Shown here one piece after another: positions 1 to 7,967 of a DNA stretch of 64,000 nt (position 1 is the stretch's first letter; every line of letters begins with the position of its first letter). This DNA is from Clostridia bacterium (GTDB lineage Bacteria; Bacillota; Clostridia; Christensenellales; Borkfalkiaceae): the NCBI GenBank assembly GCA_017463325.1, contig JAFTPK010000009.1, positions 104,561 to 168,560 on the forward strand. Direction: 5' to 3'. Position numbers and translations under genes: made by a program. Under the pieces are notes generated by a model. It saw only the letters and a program-made list of their open reading frames with translations, had not been told where the DNA came from and ran no database searches.

Positions 1-39
1 AAAAATAGCGATTTTGGTTGACGAATTTCCGTTTATTCC

Positions 40-68
40 TTGACAGAAAAGGAAATATTAGGTATAAT
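40..68 (+). promoter_or_regulatory. SigA-type promoter of the hexuronide operon
   Basis: TTGACA at 40-45 and TATAAT at 63-68 are separated by exactly 17 bp, a full consensus promoter. It lies 45 bp before the GH2 start codon, and the next two genes follow without a terminator. Confidence 0.85.
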
Positions 69-113
69 AAATACGCATAGTACTTATAAGCAATGAATTT
101 TAGGAGGAGAATC

Positions 114-2369
114 ATGAGAATTATCATAGGATTAAAGGAAGGCTGGCTCTTTTATAAAGGGCTGGGCGACGTAGCGGCGGCGCGTGAAAACGGCGAAGAG
201 GTCGTTCTTCCGCATAGCTGGAATGCAAAGGACGGGCAGGACGGCGGCAACGATTATTTCCGCGGCGATTGTCTATACGTGAAGAAAATCGCGAAGAAAG
301 ATCTGCCTGTTTCGGAAAAATATTTTCTCGAACTTCGCGGTGCGAATTCTTCCGCTACCGTGTATTTGAACGGCAAGGAACTTGCTACCCACCACGGCGG
401 GTATTCCACTTGGAGGGTAGATTTGACGGAAACCTTGGAAGAGGAAAACGAGCTTGCGATCGTCGTCAACAATGCTCCTAACGATTTCGTGTATCCGCAG
501 ATGGCTGACTTTACGTTCTACGGCGGTTTGTATCGCGCCGTGAACGTTATTTGCGTACCTGCTACCCACTTTGATTTAGAATACTACGGCGCGCCCGGGA
601 TTGCCGTCACCCCGACGATCGAGGGCGAAAACGCTAACGTAGAGGTGGAAACGTTCGTTACCGACCTCGGTGAGAGTGACGAGGTGGAAATTCAGCTTTT
701 GGACAAGGCGGGAAAGGTGGTTGCAAGCGGCAAGGGCGACAAGAAACAGACGCTTACAATCGAGAACGTACACCGTTGGAACGGCCGCAAGGATCCGTAC
801 CTGTATACGGCAAAAGCGAAAATTGTACGCGGTGGAGAGGCAATCGACGAGGTGAGCGCACGCTTTGGTTGCAGAACGTTTGAGATCGACCCCGAGCGCG
901 GCTTTATTCTCAACGGTGAGGAATATCCTTTGCGTGGCGTTTCCCGTCATCAGGACAGATGGGGCGTGGGGAACGCTCTTTTGCCCGAGCATCACGAAGA
1001 GGATATCGACCTGATTTGCGAGGTTGGCGCGACGACGATTCGTCTTGCCCATTATCAGCACGATCAGTATTTCTACGATCTTTGCGACGAACGTGGGCTT
1101 GTGATTTGGGCGGAGATCCCTTATATTTCTAAGCATATGCCTGCGGGTAGGGAAAATACGATCACGCAGATGAAAGAGTTGGTGGCGCAAAACTATAATC
1201 ACCCGTCTATCGTCGTTTGGGGGCTTTCCAACGAAATTTCGATCGGTGGTGCGGACGAAGACTTGCTCGAAAACCATTACGAACTGAATAAACTCGTACA
1301 CGGTATGGACAAAACCCGTTTAACGACGGTGGCGTGTGTGTCTATGTGCAGCATGGACGACGAGTACGCGCATATTTCCGACGTCGTTTCTTGGAACCAT
1401 TATTTCGGTTGGTATGGCGGCAATACGTCCATGAACGGTCCTTGGTTTGACGAATTCCACAAGAAATATCCCTCCAAGCCCGTCGGCGTCAGCGAATACG
1501 GCTGTGAGGCGCTTAACTGGCATACCTCCGACCCCAAGCAGGGCGACTACACCGAAGAATATCAGGCGTATTACCACGAGGAGCTTATTAAACAGCTTTT
1601 CACCCGTAAGTATCTTTGGGCGACGCACGTATGGAATATGTTTGACTTTGGTGCGGACGCAAGAGCGGAGGGCGGCGAGAACGGTCAAAACCATAAGGGT
1701 CTCGTCACCTTTGATAGAAAATATAAAAAAGACTCTTTCTACGCGTACAAGGCGTGGCTTTCGGACGACCCGTTCGTACACCTCTGCGGCAAGCGGTATA
1801 TCGACAGAGTGGAGGACGTGACCAAAGTTACCGTTTATTCCAACCAGCCCGAAGTAGAGCTGTTTGCAAACGGGAAGAGCCTCGGGAAAAAGACGAGCGC
1901 GGAGCATTTCTTCTATTTCGACGTACCCAACGTCGGGGAAACTGAGCTGGTTGCCGTAGCGGGAGAATATAAAGACGAAAGTAAGATCCGTAAAGTGGAT
2001 ACCTTTAACGAAGCGTATCGTTTAAAGGAAGAGGGCGCGGTGCTCAACTGGTTTGATATTTCTACGCCTGCGGGTCGCTTCTCCCTCAACGATACGTTGG
2101 AGGATATTATGTCCACTTTCCGCGGAAAGCTTTGGTTTGCAAAGATCGGTTTGAAGCTGAAAAAGGCGCTTGCGGGCGACAAGAAAGGTGGACCCAAGAA
2201 AGCGGCGGGCTTTGACGTGAACGAGGGCATGATGAAGATGATGGGCGGCTTTACCGTGCTGCGTCTTACCTCCATGCTCGGCGCAATGAACGTTAAGTTT
2301 ACGAAAGAAGAGCTGTTGAAGATGAATAAACAGCTCAACCGTATTAAAAAGCCGAAAGGCATGAAATAA
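114..2369 (+). CDS. GH2 family beta-glycosidase (beta-glucuronidase or beta-galactosidase)
   Basis: A glycoside hydrolase family 2 enzyme of 751 residues with no signal peptide, so probably cytoplasmic. The order is a jelly-roll sugar-binding domain, an Ig-like domain, a TIM barrel, then extra C-terminal sequence. The acid/base is E374 in SNEIS and the nucleophile is E461 in GVSEYG. An N-x-K triplet at N526/K528 resembles the carboxylate-binding pair of beta-glucuronidases, but related beta-galactosidases can carry a similar triplet. Start chosen at 114 because AGGAGGAGA at 102-110 is its ribosome site; an in-frame ATG at 93 lies upstream of that site. Mannonate dehydratase and a mannonate oxidoreductase-like gene follow, which favours a glucuronide substrate (inference). 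The C-terminal ~90 residues, rich in Lys and Met, match no domain I know. Confidence 0.88.
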   Translation: MRIIIGLKEGWLFYKGLGDVAAARENGEEVVLPHSWNAKDGQDGGNDYFRGDCLYVKKIAKKDLPVSEKYFLELRGANSSATVYLNGKELATHHGGYSTWRVDLTETLEEENELAIVVNNAPNDFVYPQMADFTFYGGLYRAVNVICVPATHFDLEYYGAPGIAVTPTIEGENANVEVETFVTDLGESDEVEIQLLDKAGKVVASGKGDKKQTLTIENVHRWNGRKDPYLYTAKAKIVRGGEAIDEVSARFGCRTFEIDPERGFILNGEEYPLRGVSRHQDRWGVGNALLPEHHEEDIDLICEVGATTIRLAHYQHDQYFYDLCDERGLVIWAEIPYISKHMPAGRENTITQMKELVAQNYNHPSIVVWGLSNEISIGGADEDLLENHYELNKLVHGMDKTRLTTVACVSMCSMDDEYAHISDVVSWNHYFGWYGGNTSMNGPWFDEFHKKYPSKPVGVSEYGCEALNWHTSDPKQGDYTEEYQAYYHEELIKQLFTRKYLWATHVWNMFDFGADARAEGGENGQNHKGLVTFDRKYKKDSFYAYKAWLSDDPFVHLCGKRYIDRVEDVTKVTVYSNQPEVELFANGKSLGKKTSAEHFFYFDVPNVGETELVAVAGEYKDESKIRKVDTFNEAYRLKEEGAVLNWFDISTPAGRFSLNDTLEDIMSTFRGKLWFAKIGLKLKKALAGDKKGGPKKAAGFDVNEGMMKMMGGFTVLRLTSMLGAMNVKFTKEELLKMNKQLNRIKKPKGMK

Positions 2370-2383
2370 AAAGGAGAACGAAT

Positions 2384-3478
2384 ATGGGTATGAAAATGAC
2401 GTTCCGTTGGTACGGAGAGGGGAACGATAAAATTAAGCTTTCGGACATCAAGCAAATTCCCGGGGTAGAGGGGATTGTTTGGGCGTTGCACGATAAAATG
2501 CCGGGGGAAATTTGGCAAGAAGAAGAGATTGCCAAAGTGAAAGCACAATGCGACGAGTACGGTTTTAATATCGACGTTGTGGAGTCGGTAAACGTGCACG
2601 ACGACATCAAGATCGGACTTCCCTCGCGCGATCAATATATAGAAAATTACAAGCAGACGATTCGCAACCTCTCGAAATTCGGCGTTAAGGTCATTTGTTA
2701 TAATTTCATGCCCATTTTCGACTGGACGAGAAGCAATCTTTTTCACGAGGTGGGCGACGGGTCTACGGCGCTTTTCTATGAAAAGGGTATGATCCAAGAC
2801 GATTATAACGCGATGGCAAAGTATATCCTTGATTTCACGGAAAAGTACAATATGTCTTTCCCCGGGTGGGAGCCTGAGCGTATGGCCAAGCTGGACGAGC
2901 TGTTCAAGGCGTACGCGGACGTGGATAAGGAAAAGCTTTGGGCGAACCTTAAATATTTCCTCGAAGCGATCATGCCTACTTGCCGTGAATGTAATATTAA
3001 AATGGCAATTCACATGGACGATCCCCCTTGGGATATTTTCGGATTGCCCCGTCTTTTGGTAGACGAGCCGAGTATTGACAGATTTTTGAAAATGGTGGAC
3101 GACGAGTACAATTGCTTAACGCTTTGCTCGGGGAGCTTGAATGCTAACCCGAACAACGACGTGGCGGCGATCGTGAGAAAGCATTGCGACCGCATTGCGT
3201 TTGCGCATATCCGTAACGTAAAGCACTTTGAGAACGGCGATTTCTCGGAGGCAAGCCATAGAGATTGTGATGGCGATACTCGTATCCTCGACATCTTAAA
3301 GGCTTACCACGACTGCGGGTTTGAAGGGTATATTCGTCCCGACCATGGTAGGCACCTTTGGGACGAAGGTCCTGGAAAAGTACGCCCCGGATATGGGCTG
3401 TACGATCGCGCGCTGGGCATTATGTATATGCTTGGCGTATGGGATATGCTTGAAAAATTAAAAAAGGAGAGTAAGTAA
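2384..3478 (+). CDS. uxuA: Mannonate dehydratase
   Basis: Converts D-mannonate to 2-keto-3-deoxygluconate in the glucuronate catabolic pathway. The 364-residue length and the N-terminus (MTFRWYGEGNDKI, then IPGVEGIVWALHD) match the UxuA family of TIM-barrel metalloenzymes. The conserved IHMDDPPWDIFGLPR segment and the late HIRNVKH and RPDHGRH segments carry the expected metal-binding His and Asp residues. An AAGGAGA ribosome site precedes the start. The gene lies 14 nt after the GH2 gene and 1 nt before the SDR gene, so the three are one operon. Confidence 0.93.
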   Translation: MGMKMTFRWYGEGNDKIKLSDIKQIPGVEGIVWALHDKMPGEIWQEEEIAKVKAQCDEYGFNIDVVESVNVHDDIKIGLPSRDQYIENYKQTIRNLSKFGVKVICYNFMPIFDWTRSNLFHEVGDGSTALFYEKGMIQDDYNAMAKYILDFTEKYNMSFPGWEPERMAKLDELFKAYADVDKEKLWANLKYFLEAIMPTCRECNIKMAIHMDDPPWDIFGLPRLLVDEPSIDRFLKMVDDEYNCLTLCSGSLNANPNNDVAAIVRKHCDRIAFAHIRNVKHFENGDFSEASHRDCDGDTRILDILKAYHDCGFEGYIRPDHGRHLWDEGPGKVRPGYGLYDRALGIMYMLGVWDMLEKLKKESK

Positions 3479-3479
3479 A

Positions 3480-4325
3480 ATGAACAATTTACCTTTGAAT
3501 ATTGATTACAGCGGAAAAGTAGTCGTAGTGACGGGCGCAGGCGGGCTGATTTGCGGCGCTATGGCCAAAGCGTTTGCAAGAAGCGGCGCGAAAGTAGCCG
3601 CTCTCGATTTGAATGAAGAGGCGGTGAAAAAGCTCGCGGCAGAGCTGAAAGCCGAGGGCTACGTTTGTGAGGGCTATAAAGCGAACGTATTAGAGCCTGC
3701 AAACCTCGAAGAGGTGCATCAGGCGGTGTTGAAAGATCTTGGACCCTGCGACATTCTTGTCAACGGCGCGGGCGGGAACAATCCGAGGGCGACGACGGAC
3801 AACGAGTATCAGCACGAGGCGAAGGAGGGCGGCAAGTCTTTCTTCGATTTGGACGCGGGCGGCGTGGATTTCGTATTTAAGCTCAATTTCCAAGGCACTC
3901 TTCTTCCGACGCAGGTTTTTGCAAAGGATATGGTAGCGAAAAAGAGCGGCTGTATTTTGAATATTTCTTCCATGAACGCGTACACGCCCCTTACGAAAAT
4001 CCCTGCGTACAGCGCGGCGAAGGCGGGGATTTCTAACTTTACGCAATGGCTTGCGACTCACTTTGCGGGCACGGGAATTCGTTGTAATGCAATCGCGCCC
4101 GGGTTCCTTGTATCGGCGCAAAACAAGGCGCTCCTCTTCAACGAGGACGGTACGCCTACCGCGCGTTCGGCAAAAATTTTGAACGGCACGCCGACAGGTA
4201 GATTCGTGGACGCGGACGAGCTTTTGGGGGCGACCCTCTTCCTTTGCGACGAGAAAGCGGCATCGGCGATCACGGGCGTCGTTCTTCCGATTGACTGTGG
4301 CTTTGCGGCGTACAGCGGCGTATAA
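3480..4325 (+). CDS. SDR family oxidoreductase, probable D-mannonate oxidoreductase (fructuronate reductase)
   Basis: A classical short-chain dehydrogenase of 281 residues. The NAD(P)-binding motif TGAGGLIC lies near residue 20, the NG(A)GG segment follows, and the catalytic residues are S163/S164, Y177 and K181. SDR proteins of this type (the YjmF group in Bacillus) reduce fructuronate to mannonate and replace the long-chain UxuB of E. coli. The gene starts 1 nt after uxuA, which supports that role. A related gluconate 5-dehydrogenase activity cannot be excluded from sequence alone. Confidence 0.82.
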   Translation: MNNLPLNIDYSGKVVVVTGAGGLICGAMAKAFARSGAKVAALDLNEEAVKKLAAELKAEGYVCEGYKANVLEPANLEEVHQAVLKDLGPCDILVNGAGGNNPRATTDNEYQHEAKEGGKSFFDLDAGGVDFVFKLNFQGTLLPTQVFAKDMVAKKSGCILNISSMNAYTPLTKIPAYSAAKAGISNFTQWLATHFAGTGIRCNAIAPGFLVSAQNKALLFNEDGTPTARSAKILNGTPTGRFVDADELLGATLFLCDEKAASAITGVVLPIDCGFAAYSGV

Positions 4326-4339
4326 AAAATCAAATACCA

Positions 4340-4374
4340 AAAAAACGCACACGATCCGTCGTGTGCGTTTTTTA
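4340..4374 (+). terminator. Rho-independent terminator of the hexuronide operon
   Basis: Perfect 9-bp stem CGCACACGA (4346-4354) with TCGTGTGCG (4359-4367), TCCG loop and a T6 tract. The A-run before the stem makes it possibly bidirectional. Confidence 0.93.
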
Positions 4375-4383
4375 ATGTAAAAG

Positions 4384-4563
4384 TTAGCGTAAGGTTTTCA
4401 ATCTTTCCGTTAGGTCGATCGTTTTCCCGCTGACAATGCTTTCGTTGCCGGCGATATGGCCGTTTTCGCCGATCCCGATCAAGCCGAGGTCAACTGGTTT
4501 TTCATTGATGCTTTTGGTTAACGCGGCAATCGTTACCTCGGGGGCGCCAGGGCGAATAAAAAA
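4384..4563 (-). pseudogene. C-terminal gene fragment with a NagB-like GIGENGHIA motif
   Basis: An open minus-strand frame of about 60 codons ends with TAA at 4384-4386 and has no start. It reads through KPVDLGLIGIGENGHIAGNE, which resembles the GIGxNGHIAFNxP motif of glucosamine-6-phosphate deaminases (NagB superfamily). The tail after the motif (SIVSGKTIDLTERLKTLR) does not look like a normal NagB C-terminus, so the family call is weak and the piece may itself be chimeric. Its 5' end abuts the 5' end of an AraC fragment on the other strand. Confidence 0.4.
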
Positions 4564-4578
4564 ACAGATTCGACCATT

Positions 4579-4881
4579 TTGAAGATCGTTTCTTATATCA
4601 ATGAGAAGTATGCTTTGCCGATCACATTAAAAGGGCTTAGTGAGCGTTTTTTTATTTCCGTTAATACGCTTTGCAAACGGTTTCACGAAAATATGAATTG
4701 TTCGGTGATGGAATATACGACGTTTGTAAGGCTGAATAAAGCGAAGATGTATTTACTTTCGACGAAGAAGGGGGTAGAGGAAATTGCGGGGCTTTGCGGA
4801 TTTTTGTCGGCGAATTATTTTGGGTTGATTTTCAAAAAGCAGTTTGGATGTTCACCGACGAATTACAGAAAATTAAGATAG
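4579..4881 (+). pseudogene. AraC-type DNA-binding domain, N-terminally truncated
   Basis: About 100 residues carry only the double helix-turn-helix domain of an AraC/XylS regulator. Segments ITLKGLSERFFISVNTLCK and VEEIAGLCGF..NYFGLIFKKQFGCSPTNYR are the two HTH motifs. No ligand-binding domain precedes it. The only early start is a TTG at 4579 with no ribosome site, and the frame stays open backwards into the oppositely oriented fragment. This looks like the 3' end of a broken gene, although a stand-alone HTH protein cannot be ruled out. Confidence 0.65.
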
Positions 4882-4985
4882 TTATTACGGAGTGAATTGA
4901 ATCCGCTCAAAATCAGGTTTAACTTATTGAGTAATGGTAGGGAAGAATATTTATAAAAAGTTTTGCAAATACGAGTGAAAAGAGT

Positions 4986-5014
4986 TTGACATTTAGTTTT
5001 GTATTTGTTATAAT
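4986..5014 (+). promoter_or_regulatory. Consensus promoter of tRNA-Pro
   Basis: TTGACA (4986-4991), 17-bp spacer, TATAAT (5009-5014). The mature tRNA begins 20 bp later. Confidence 0.88.
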
Positions 5015-5033
5015 ATTTTCGTTTTAAAGGAAA

Positions 5034-5109
5034 CGAGGCGTAGCGCAGCTGGTAGCGCGCAGCGTTCGGGACGCTGAGGTCGTGGGTTCGATCCCCGTCG
5101 CCTCGACCA
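5034..5109 (+). tRNA. tRNA-Pro (anticodon CGG)
   Basis: The acceptor stem CGAGGCG (5034-5040) pairs with CGCCTCG (5099-5105). The D stem is GCGC/GCGC, the anticodon stem CAGCG/CGCTG encloses loop TTCGGGA, giving anticodon CGG for the proline codon CCG. The T arm contains GTTCGATCC, and discriminator A with CCA is encoded (5106-5109). This is the only complete copy; its 3' end recurs at 5289 and 8055. Confidence 0.95.
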
Positions 5110-5214
5110 AAACAGCCCTATCACCAAAGGTGGTAGGGCTGTTTTAATTTTACGGTAAGCGACGGGGAGCGAGGGTGGGAGCCGTTTTGCGAGAGCAAAA
5201 CGCTTTGCCTTACG
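5085..5214 (+). repeat. 130-bp direct repeat, copy 1 (tRNA-Pro 3' end, terminator and hairpin)
   Basis: This 130-bp stretch recurs at 8055-8184 with a single mismatch (5169 G, 8139 T). It spans the T arm and 3' end of tRNA-Pro, the tRNA terminator and a structured tail containing a perfect hairpin CGTTTTGC-GAGA-GCAAAACG (about 5183-5202). A weaker match continues past the end (5230-5246 against 8202-8218). Overlap with a tRNA 3' end is what integrase attachment sites look like. Confidence 0.92.
5109..5150 (+). terminator. Terminator of tRNA-Pro
   Basis: A 17-bp stem (5109-5125 with 5129-5145, one G-U pair), AAA loop, and a T-rich tail. It begins inside the CCA end of the tRNA. Confidence 0.9.
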
Positions 5215-5288
5215 GGGTGTAATAAGGGGAAACTTGAAGGCAAAGGCGACAATTGATAATTGTCGAGCGGGGCGCGCTGCTAAAAGCG

Positions 5289-5312
5289 CGATCCCCGTCG
5301 CCTCGACCAAAA
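5289..5312 (+). repeat. 24-bp copy of the tRNA-Pro 3' end (candidate att remnant)
   Basis: Identical to 5089-5112, from the T loop through CCA, in the same orientation and 200 bp downstream. The flanks differ, and a different terminator follows. It is not a tRNA gene because nothing upstream can form the other arms. Confidence 0.88.
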
Positions 5313-5348
5313 ACCCGTGAAAATCAAGCGCTTTTCACGGGTTTTTTA
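5311..5348 (+). terminator. Orphan terminator after the 24-bp tRNA remnant
   Basis: Stem AAACCCGTGAAAA (5311-5323) with TTTTCACGGGTTT (5332-5344), continuing in T residues. No gene precedes it; it probably ended a tRNA or element now lost. Confidence 0.85.
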
Positions 5349-5409
5349 TTGCTTATTTTTACTGATTTTTTCAATTCCCCTTTTCTTTGTTTACTGCGTA
5401 TCAAATTTT

Positions 5410-5442
5410 GAGGGGTGACCGAGCTGGTCACCCCTCTTTTTT
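5410..5442 (+). terminator. Orphan terminator
   Basis: Perfect 11-bp stem GAGGGGTGACC (5410-5420) with GGTCACCCCTC (5426-5436), loop GAGCT, then T6. No coding sequence lies just upstream. Confidence 0.92.
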
Positions 5443-5514
5443 ATTTACTTTTCCATGCCGCAGGTGTAGGCTCGGTTAAGCGCGTGAAAAGCAACTTTTC
5501 TTACTTAATTGTGT

Positions 5515-5582
5515 AAAAAAGGCGTGCGCTTGTCACGGGCGCGCGACAGCGCGCCCCGCTCGTATCTGACAAGCACACACCT
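5515..5582 (-). terminator. Terminator of the minus-strand AraC fragment
   Basis: On the minus strand GGTGTGTGCTTGTC pairs with GACAAGCGCACGCC (two G-U pairs), encloses a smaller GC-rich hairpin and is followed by T6 (revcomp of 5515-5520). Confidence 0.72.
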
Positions 5583-5643
5583 AAGTGCTATTTAACATTT
5601 TTTGATAATTCATTTAATAAAAAAGTATAATGACGAGAATAGA

Positions 5644-6093
5644 TTAGTATTTTACGGAGTTTTTTGGCGTTTTGTTAAAACGCTCTTTATAAGCACGGCA
5701 AAAATAGCTAAAATCGTCAAATCCGCAAGCAAGGGCAACCTCACGAATGTGCCAATTACTGTTGGATAGGAGTAATTCTTTTGCGTAATTAAGGCGCAAG
5801 TCTTTAATTTTTGTGAAAATAGAACAACCGTATTTTACTTTGAAATCGTGACAGATTTTTGATACGGAAACGCCGATTTGTTTGCTGATATCCTCCAAGG
5901 AAAGCTTTTTTGTAAAGTTGCGCTTTATATACATCAACACTTCTTCTGCGATGCTTGATTGCTGCTCGTTCTCTCCAAAGAAAAATTCGGCAAGTAATTC
6001 ATAGGTAAGGGAAGAAAGTTTTGCTTTTTTACCCGTGGAATAGTAAAGGCAACGAGAGAGGAAATTGACATCAACGTAATCGGTGTAAATCAT
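5644..6093 (-). pseudogene. AraC family regulator, C-terminal half only
   Basis: About 149 residues from the first reasonable ATG. A short linker (SLTYELLAEFFFGE) is followed by the full double HTH domain (LSLEDISKQIGVSVSKICHDFK, then IREVALACGFDDFSYFCRAYKERFNKTP). The ~130-residue ligand-binding domain expected before the linker is absent. The upstream side runs at once into a GH4 fragment on the opposite strand, so both genes have lost their 5' ends at one junction near 6050-6100. The DNA-binding domain could still fold if expressed, but there is no convincing ribosome site. Confidence 0.68.
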
Positions 6094-6744
6094 TTTACTT
6101 TCTTGACGGAGGCGAAGTATAAGGGATTGGATTTGTTGCCTCTGTACAACGAATATATTGATGAGCACCCCAACGGCTTAGAGCCGAGTGTGGAAATGAA
6201 ACATTGGGCGAACGGCGCTTACTTGCGGACGGAGCTAGTTAAATTCACGCTTTTTAAAAGATATGGAGCAATCGTGGCGGCAGGGGATAGACACCTTGCG
6301 GAATTTTGCCCTGGACATTGGTTTTTGCACGATAAAAAGACTATCCAAGACGAATACGGTTTTTCGCTCACGACGGTGGCTTGGCGTAAAGAAGAATGGC
6401 AGGGGCGAATTAAAAAGCAAGAGGAATACTATAACGGCAAGCCGTTTGAGAGGTTTGACTCGGGGGAAGAGAGCGTGCGGCAAATTAAGGCGCTCGTCGG
6501 GCTTGGAAATTTTGTGACCAACGTCAATATTCCCAATTACGGTCAAATTCCCAATCAGCCCATCGGAGCCGTGGTAGAAACCAACGCATATTTTTCGGGG
6601 GATAGCGTACGCCCCGTATTTGCGGGGGAGATACCCGTGGGCTTGAATGCGTTGATTACCCGCATTATTGATGAGCAAGAAATGGTGGTAGACGCGGCGC
6701 TTGACGGCGATTACGAAAAGGCGTTCATAGCATTCCTTTACTAA
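6061..6744 (+). pseudogene. GH4 family glycosidase fragment (alpha-galactosidase/glucuronidase type)
   Basis: The frame contains the GH4 signature GVNHFT (just upstream of the TTG at 6103), then LTEAKYKGLDLLPLY and the C-terminal hallmarks NVNIPNYGQIPN and VVETNAYFS..VRPVFAGEIP. GH4 enzymes use NAD and Mn with a Cys-His metal site. The N-terminal Rossmann domain and the first half of the protein are missing. The frame stops at 6744 in the AFIAFL segment, where a complete GH4 continues for several dozen residues. At that point a different frame with glycerate kinase similarity takes over, so this is an internal piece cut at both ends. Confidence 0.78.
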
Positions 6745-7325
6745 AAGACGTAAAAATCAGGGTAATGTGTGACGTTGATAATCCCGTATACGGAGAAAAC
6801 GGCGCGGCGTACGTATATGCGCCACAAAAAGGCGCCTCGCCGAAGCAAGTGGAAATTCTTGACGACGGATTAAAGCATTTATGCCAAGTCGTTGAAAGTC
6901 AATTAGGAAAATCGCTTTTTGACTTGATTGGAGGCGGCGCTGCGGGAGCAATGGCTGGCGGTATGTATGCGTTTTTTGATGCGAAAATCAGCAAAGGCAT
7001 AGAGGTTGTATTGGATACCGTGCGTTTTGAGGCTCTTTTGGAAAACGCGGATATTGTGATTACGGGAGAAGGGAAATTAGACCAGCAAAGCTTGCAGGGA
7101 AAGGTAATTGACGGAGTTGCAAGGCGGGCGAAGAAAAAAGGTGTTCCCGTAATTGCTATTGTTGGAGGGGTGGAAGGCGAAATAAACCCCGTTTATGATA
7201 TGGGGGTTAATTCGGTCTTTACCATCAACCGATTGCCCGAGGATTTCTCAATTAGTCGTTATAAAAGCAGAGAAAATTTAGAACAAACGTTGGAAAGCGT
7301 GTTAAGACTATTGACGATGGTTTAA
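6732..7325 (+). pseudogene. Glycerate kinase, C-terminal half
   Basis: About 195 residues match the C-terminal part of GlxK/GarK glycerate kinases. CDVDNPVYGENGAA and APQKGA are family hallmarks, followed by GGGAAGAMAGG and VITGEGKLDQQSLQGK. Similarity begins upstream of the ATG at 6765, at about 6732 (IPLLKDVKIRV). The N-terminal ~180 residues of the normal ~375 are missing. The junction with the GH4 piece is seamless, with no insertion sequence or linker. A functional kinase is unlikely. Confidence 0.8.
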
Positions 7326-7334
7326 TAGTATTGA

Positions 7335-7940
7335 ATGGATCGTAAAAGTATGGAAAATCAAACGCTTGCTTTAATAGCAAGCTTTATTGCGATGGCGTTC
7401 GTAGTCATAGCGTATTTTGTTAAGAAAAAAGCGTATTACCTTTTATGCGAATTGCTGTGTGTAGTATTTTTAGTAATATCGTATTTTTTCACGGTACAGT
7501 TTTTTGCAATGATAGGACTAGTCGTAGGGCTTTTTCGTACGGTTACGTTTTTTGTTTATGAAAATAAGGACAAGCAAGCGCCGATAGGTTGGTCGTTTCT
7601 GTTTTCGGGATTGACGATAGCGTTCTATTTTATTGTCAATTTCGGGATATTAAAAACGGCGCAGCCCTTGGACGCGCTTTGCGTGTTAGCGCTTGTTGCG
7701 TATGCGTTTATTTTCCGTATTAGGAATTTGAAAATCGTACGATTCACAATGATTATCCCGACGGTATTGTCGATATTATTTAACGTATTAACGCGGGCGG
7801 CGATTTTTGCTACTTTGACGTACGTATTCGAGCTTTGCGCGAACGCGGTATCTATATTCAAATATCATATTTTCGGAAAAGGAAGAATTGATATAAAAAA
7901 GATATTGCCGAGTAGGAGTAAGTATGAACATTTCAAGTAA
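7335..7940 (+). CDS. YgjV-like integral membrane protein
   Basis: 201 residues with about six or seven hydrophobic segments. The pattern (LIASFIAMAFVVIAYFVKKK, paired short helices, FGILKTAQPLDALCVLA) resembles the YgjV family of bacterial inner-membrane proteins of unknown function. A second ATG at 7350 is an alternative start; neither has a strong ribosome site. It lies 9 nt after the glycerate kinase fragment inside the repeat-flanked segment. It is the only apparently intact gene there. Low GC compared with the housekeeping genes. Confidence 0.55.
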   Translation: MDRKSMENQTLALIASFIAMAFVVIAYFVKKKAYYLLCELLCVVFLVISYFFTVQFFAMIGLVVGLFRTVTFFVYENKDKQAPIGWSFLFSGLTIAFYFIVNFGILKTAQPLDALCVLALVAYAFIFRIRNLKIVRFTMIIPTVLSILFNVLTRAAIFATLTYVFELCANAVSIFKYHIFGKGRIDIKKILPSRSKYEHFK

Positions 7941-7967
7941 AGTTTTAGCTAGGCTTGATAATACATT

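Larger units (their letters stand above)
5151..5643. other. Gene-free stretch packed with hairpins and terminators
   Basis: No plausible coding sequence. It contains the end of the 130-bp repeat, a 24-bp tRNA-Pro 3' copy (5289-5312), terminators at 5311-5348 and 5410-5442 that have no gene in front of them, a 16-bp inverted repeat (5264-5279 with 5547-5562), a GC-rich hairpin GGGCGCGC-GACA-GCGCGCCC near 5538-5557, and the terminator of the minus-strand AraC fragment. Confidence 0.7.

Noticed and set aside
1913..3013. 366-codon minus-strand open frame across GH2 and uxuA
   Set aside because: Opposes two well-supported genes and matches nothing recognisable.
5008..5310. 100-codon minus-strand open frame over tRNA-Pro
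   Set aside because: Covers a functional tRNA and its terminator; no coding character.
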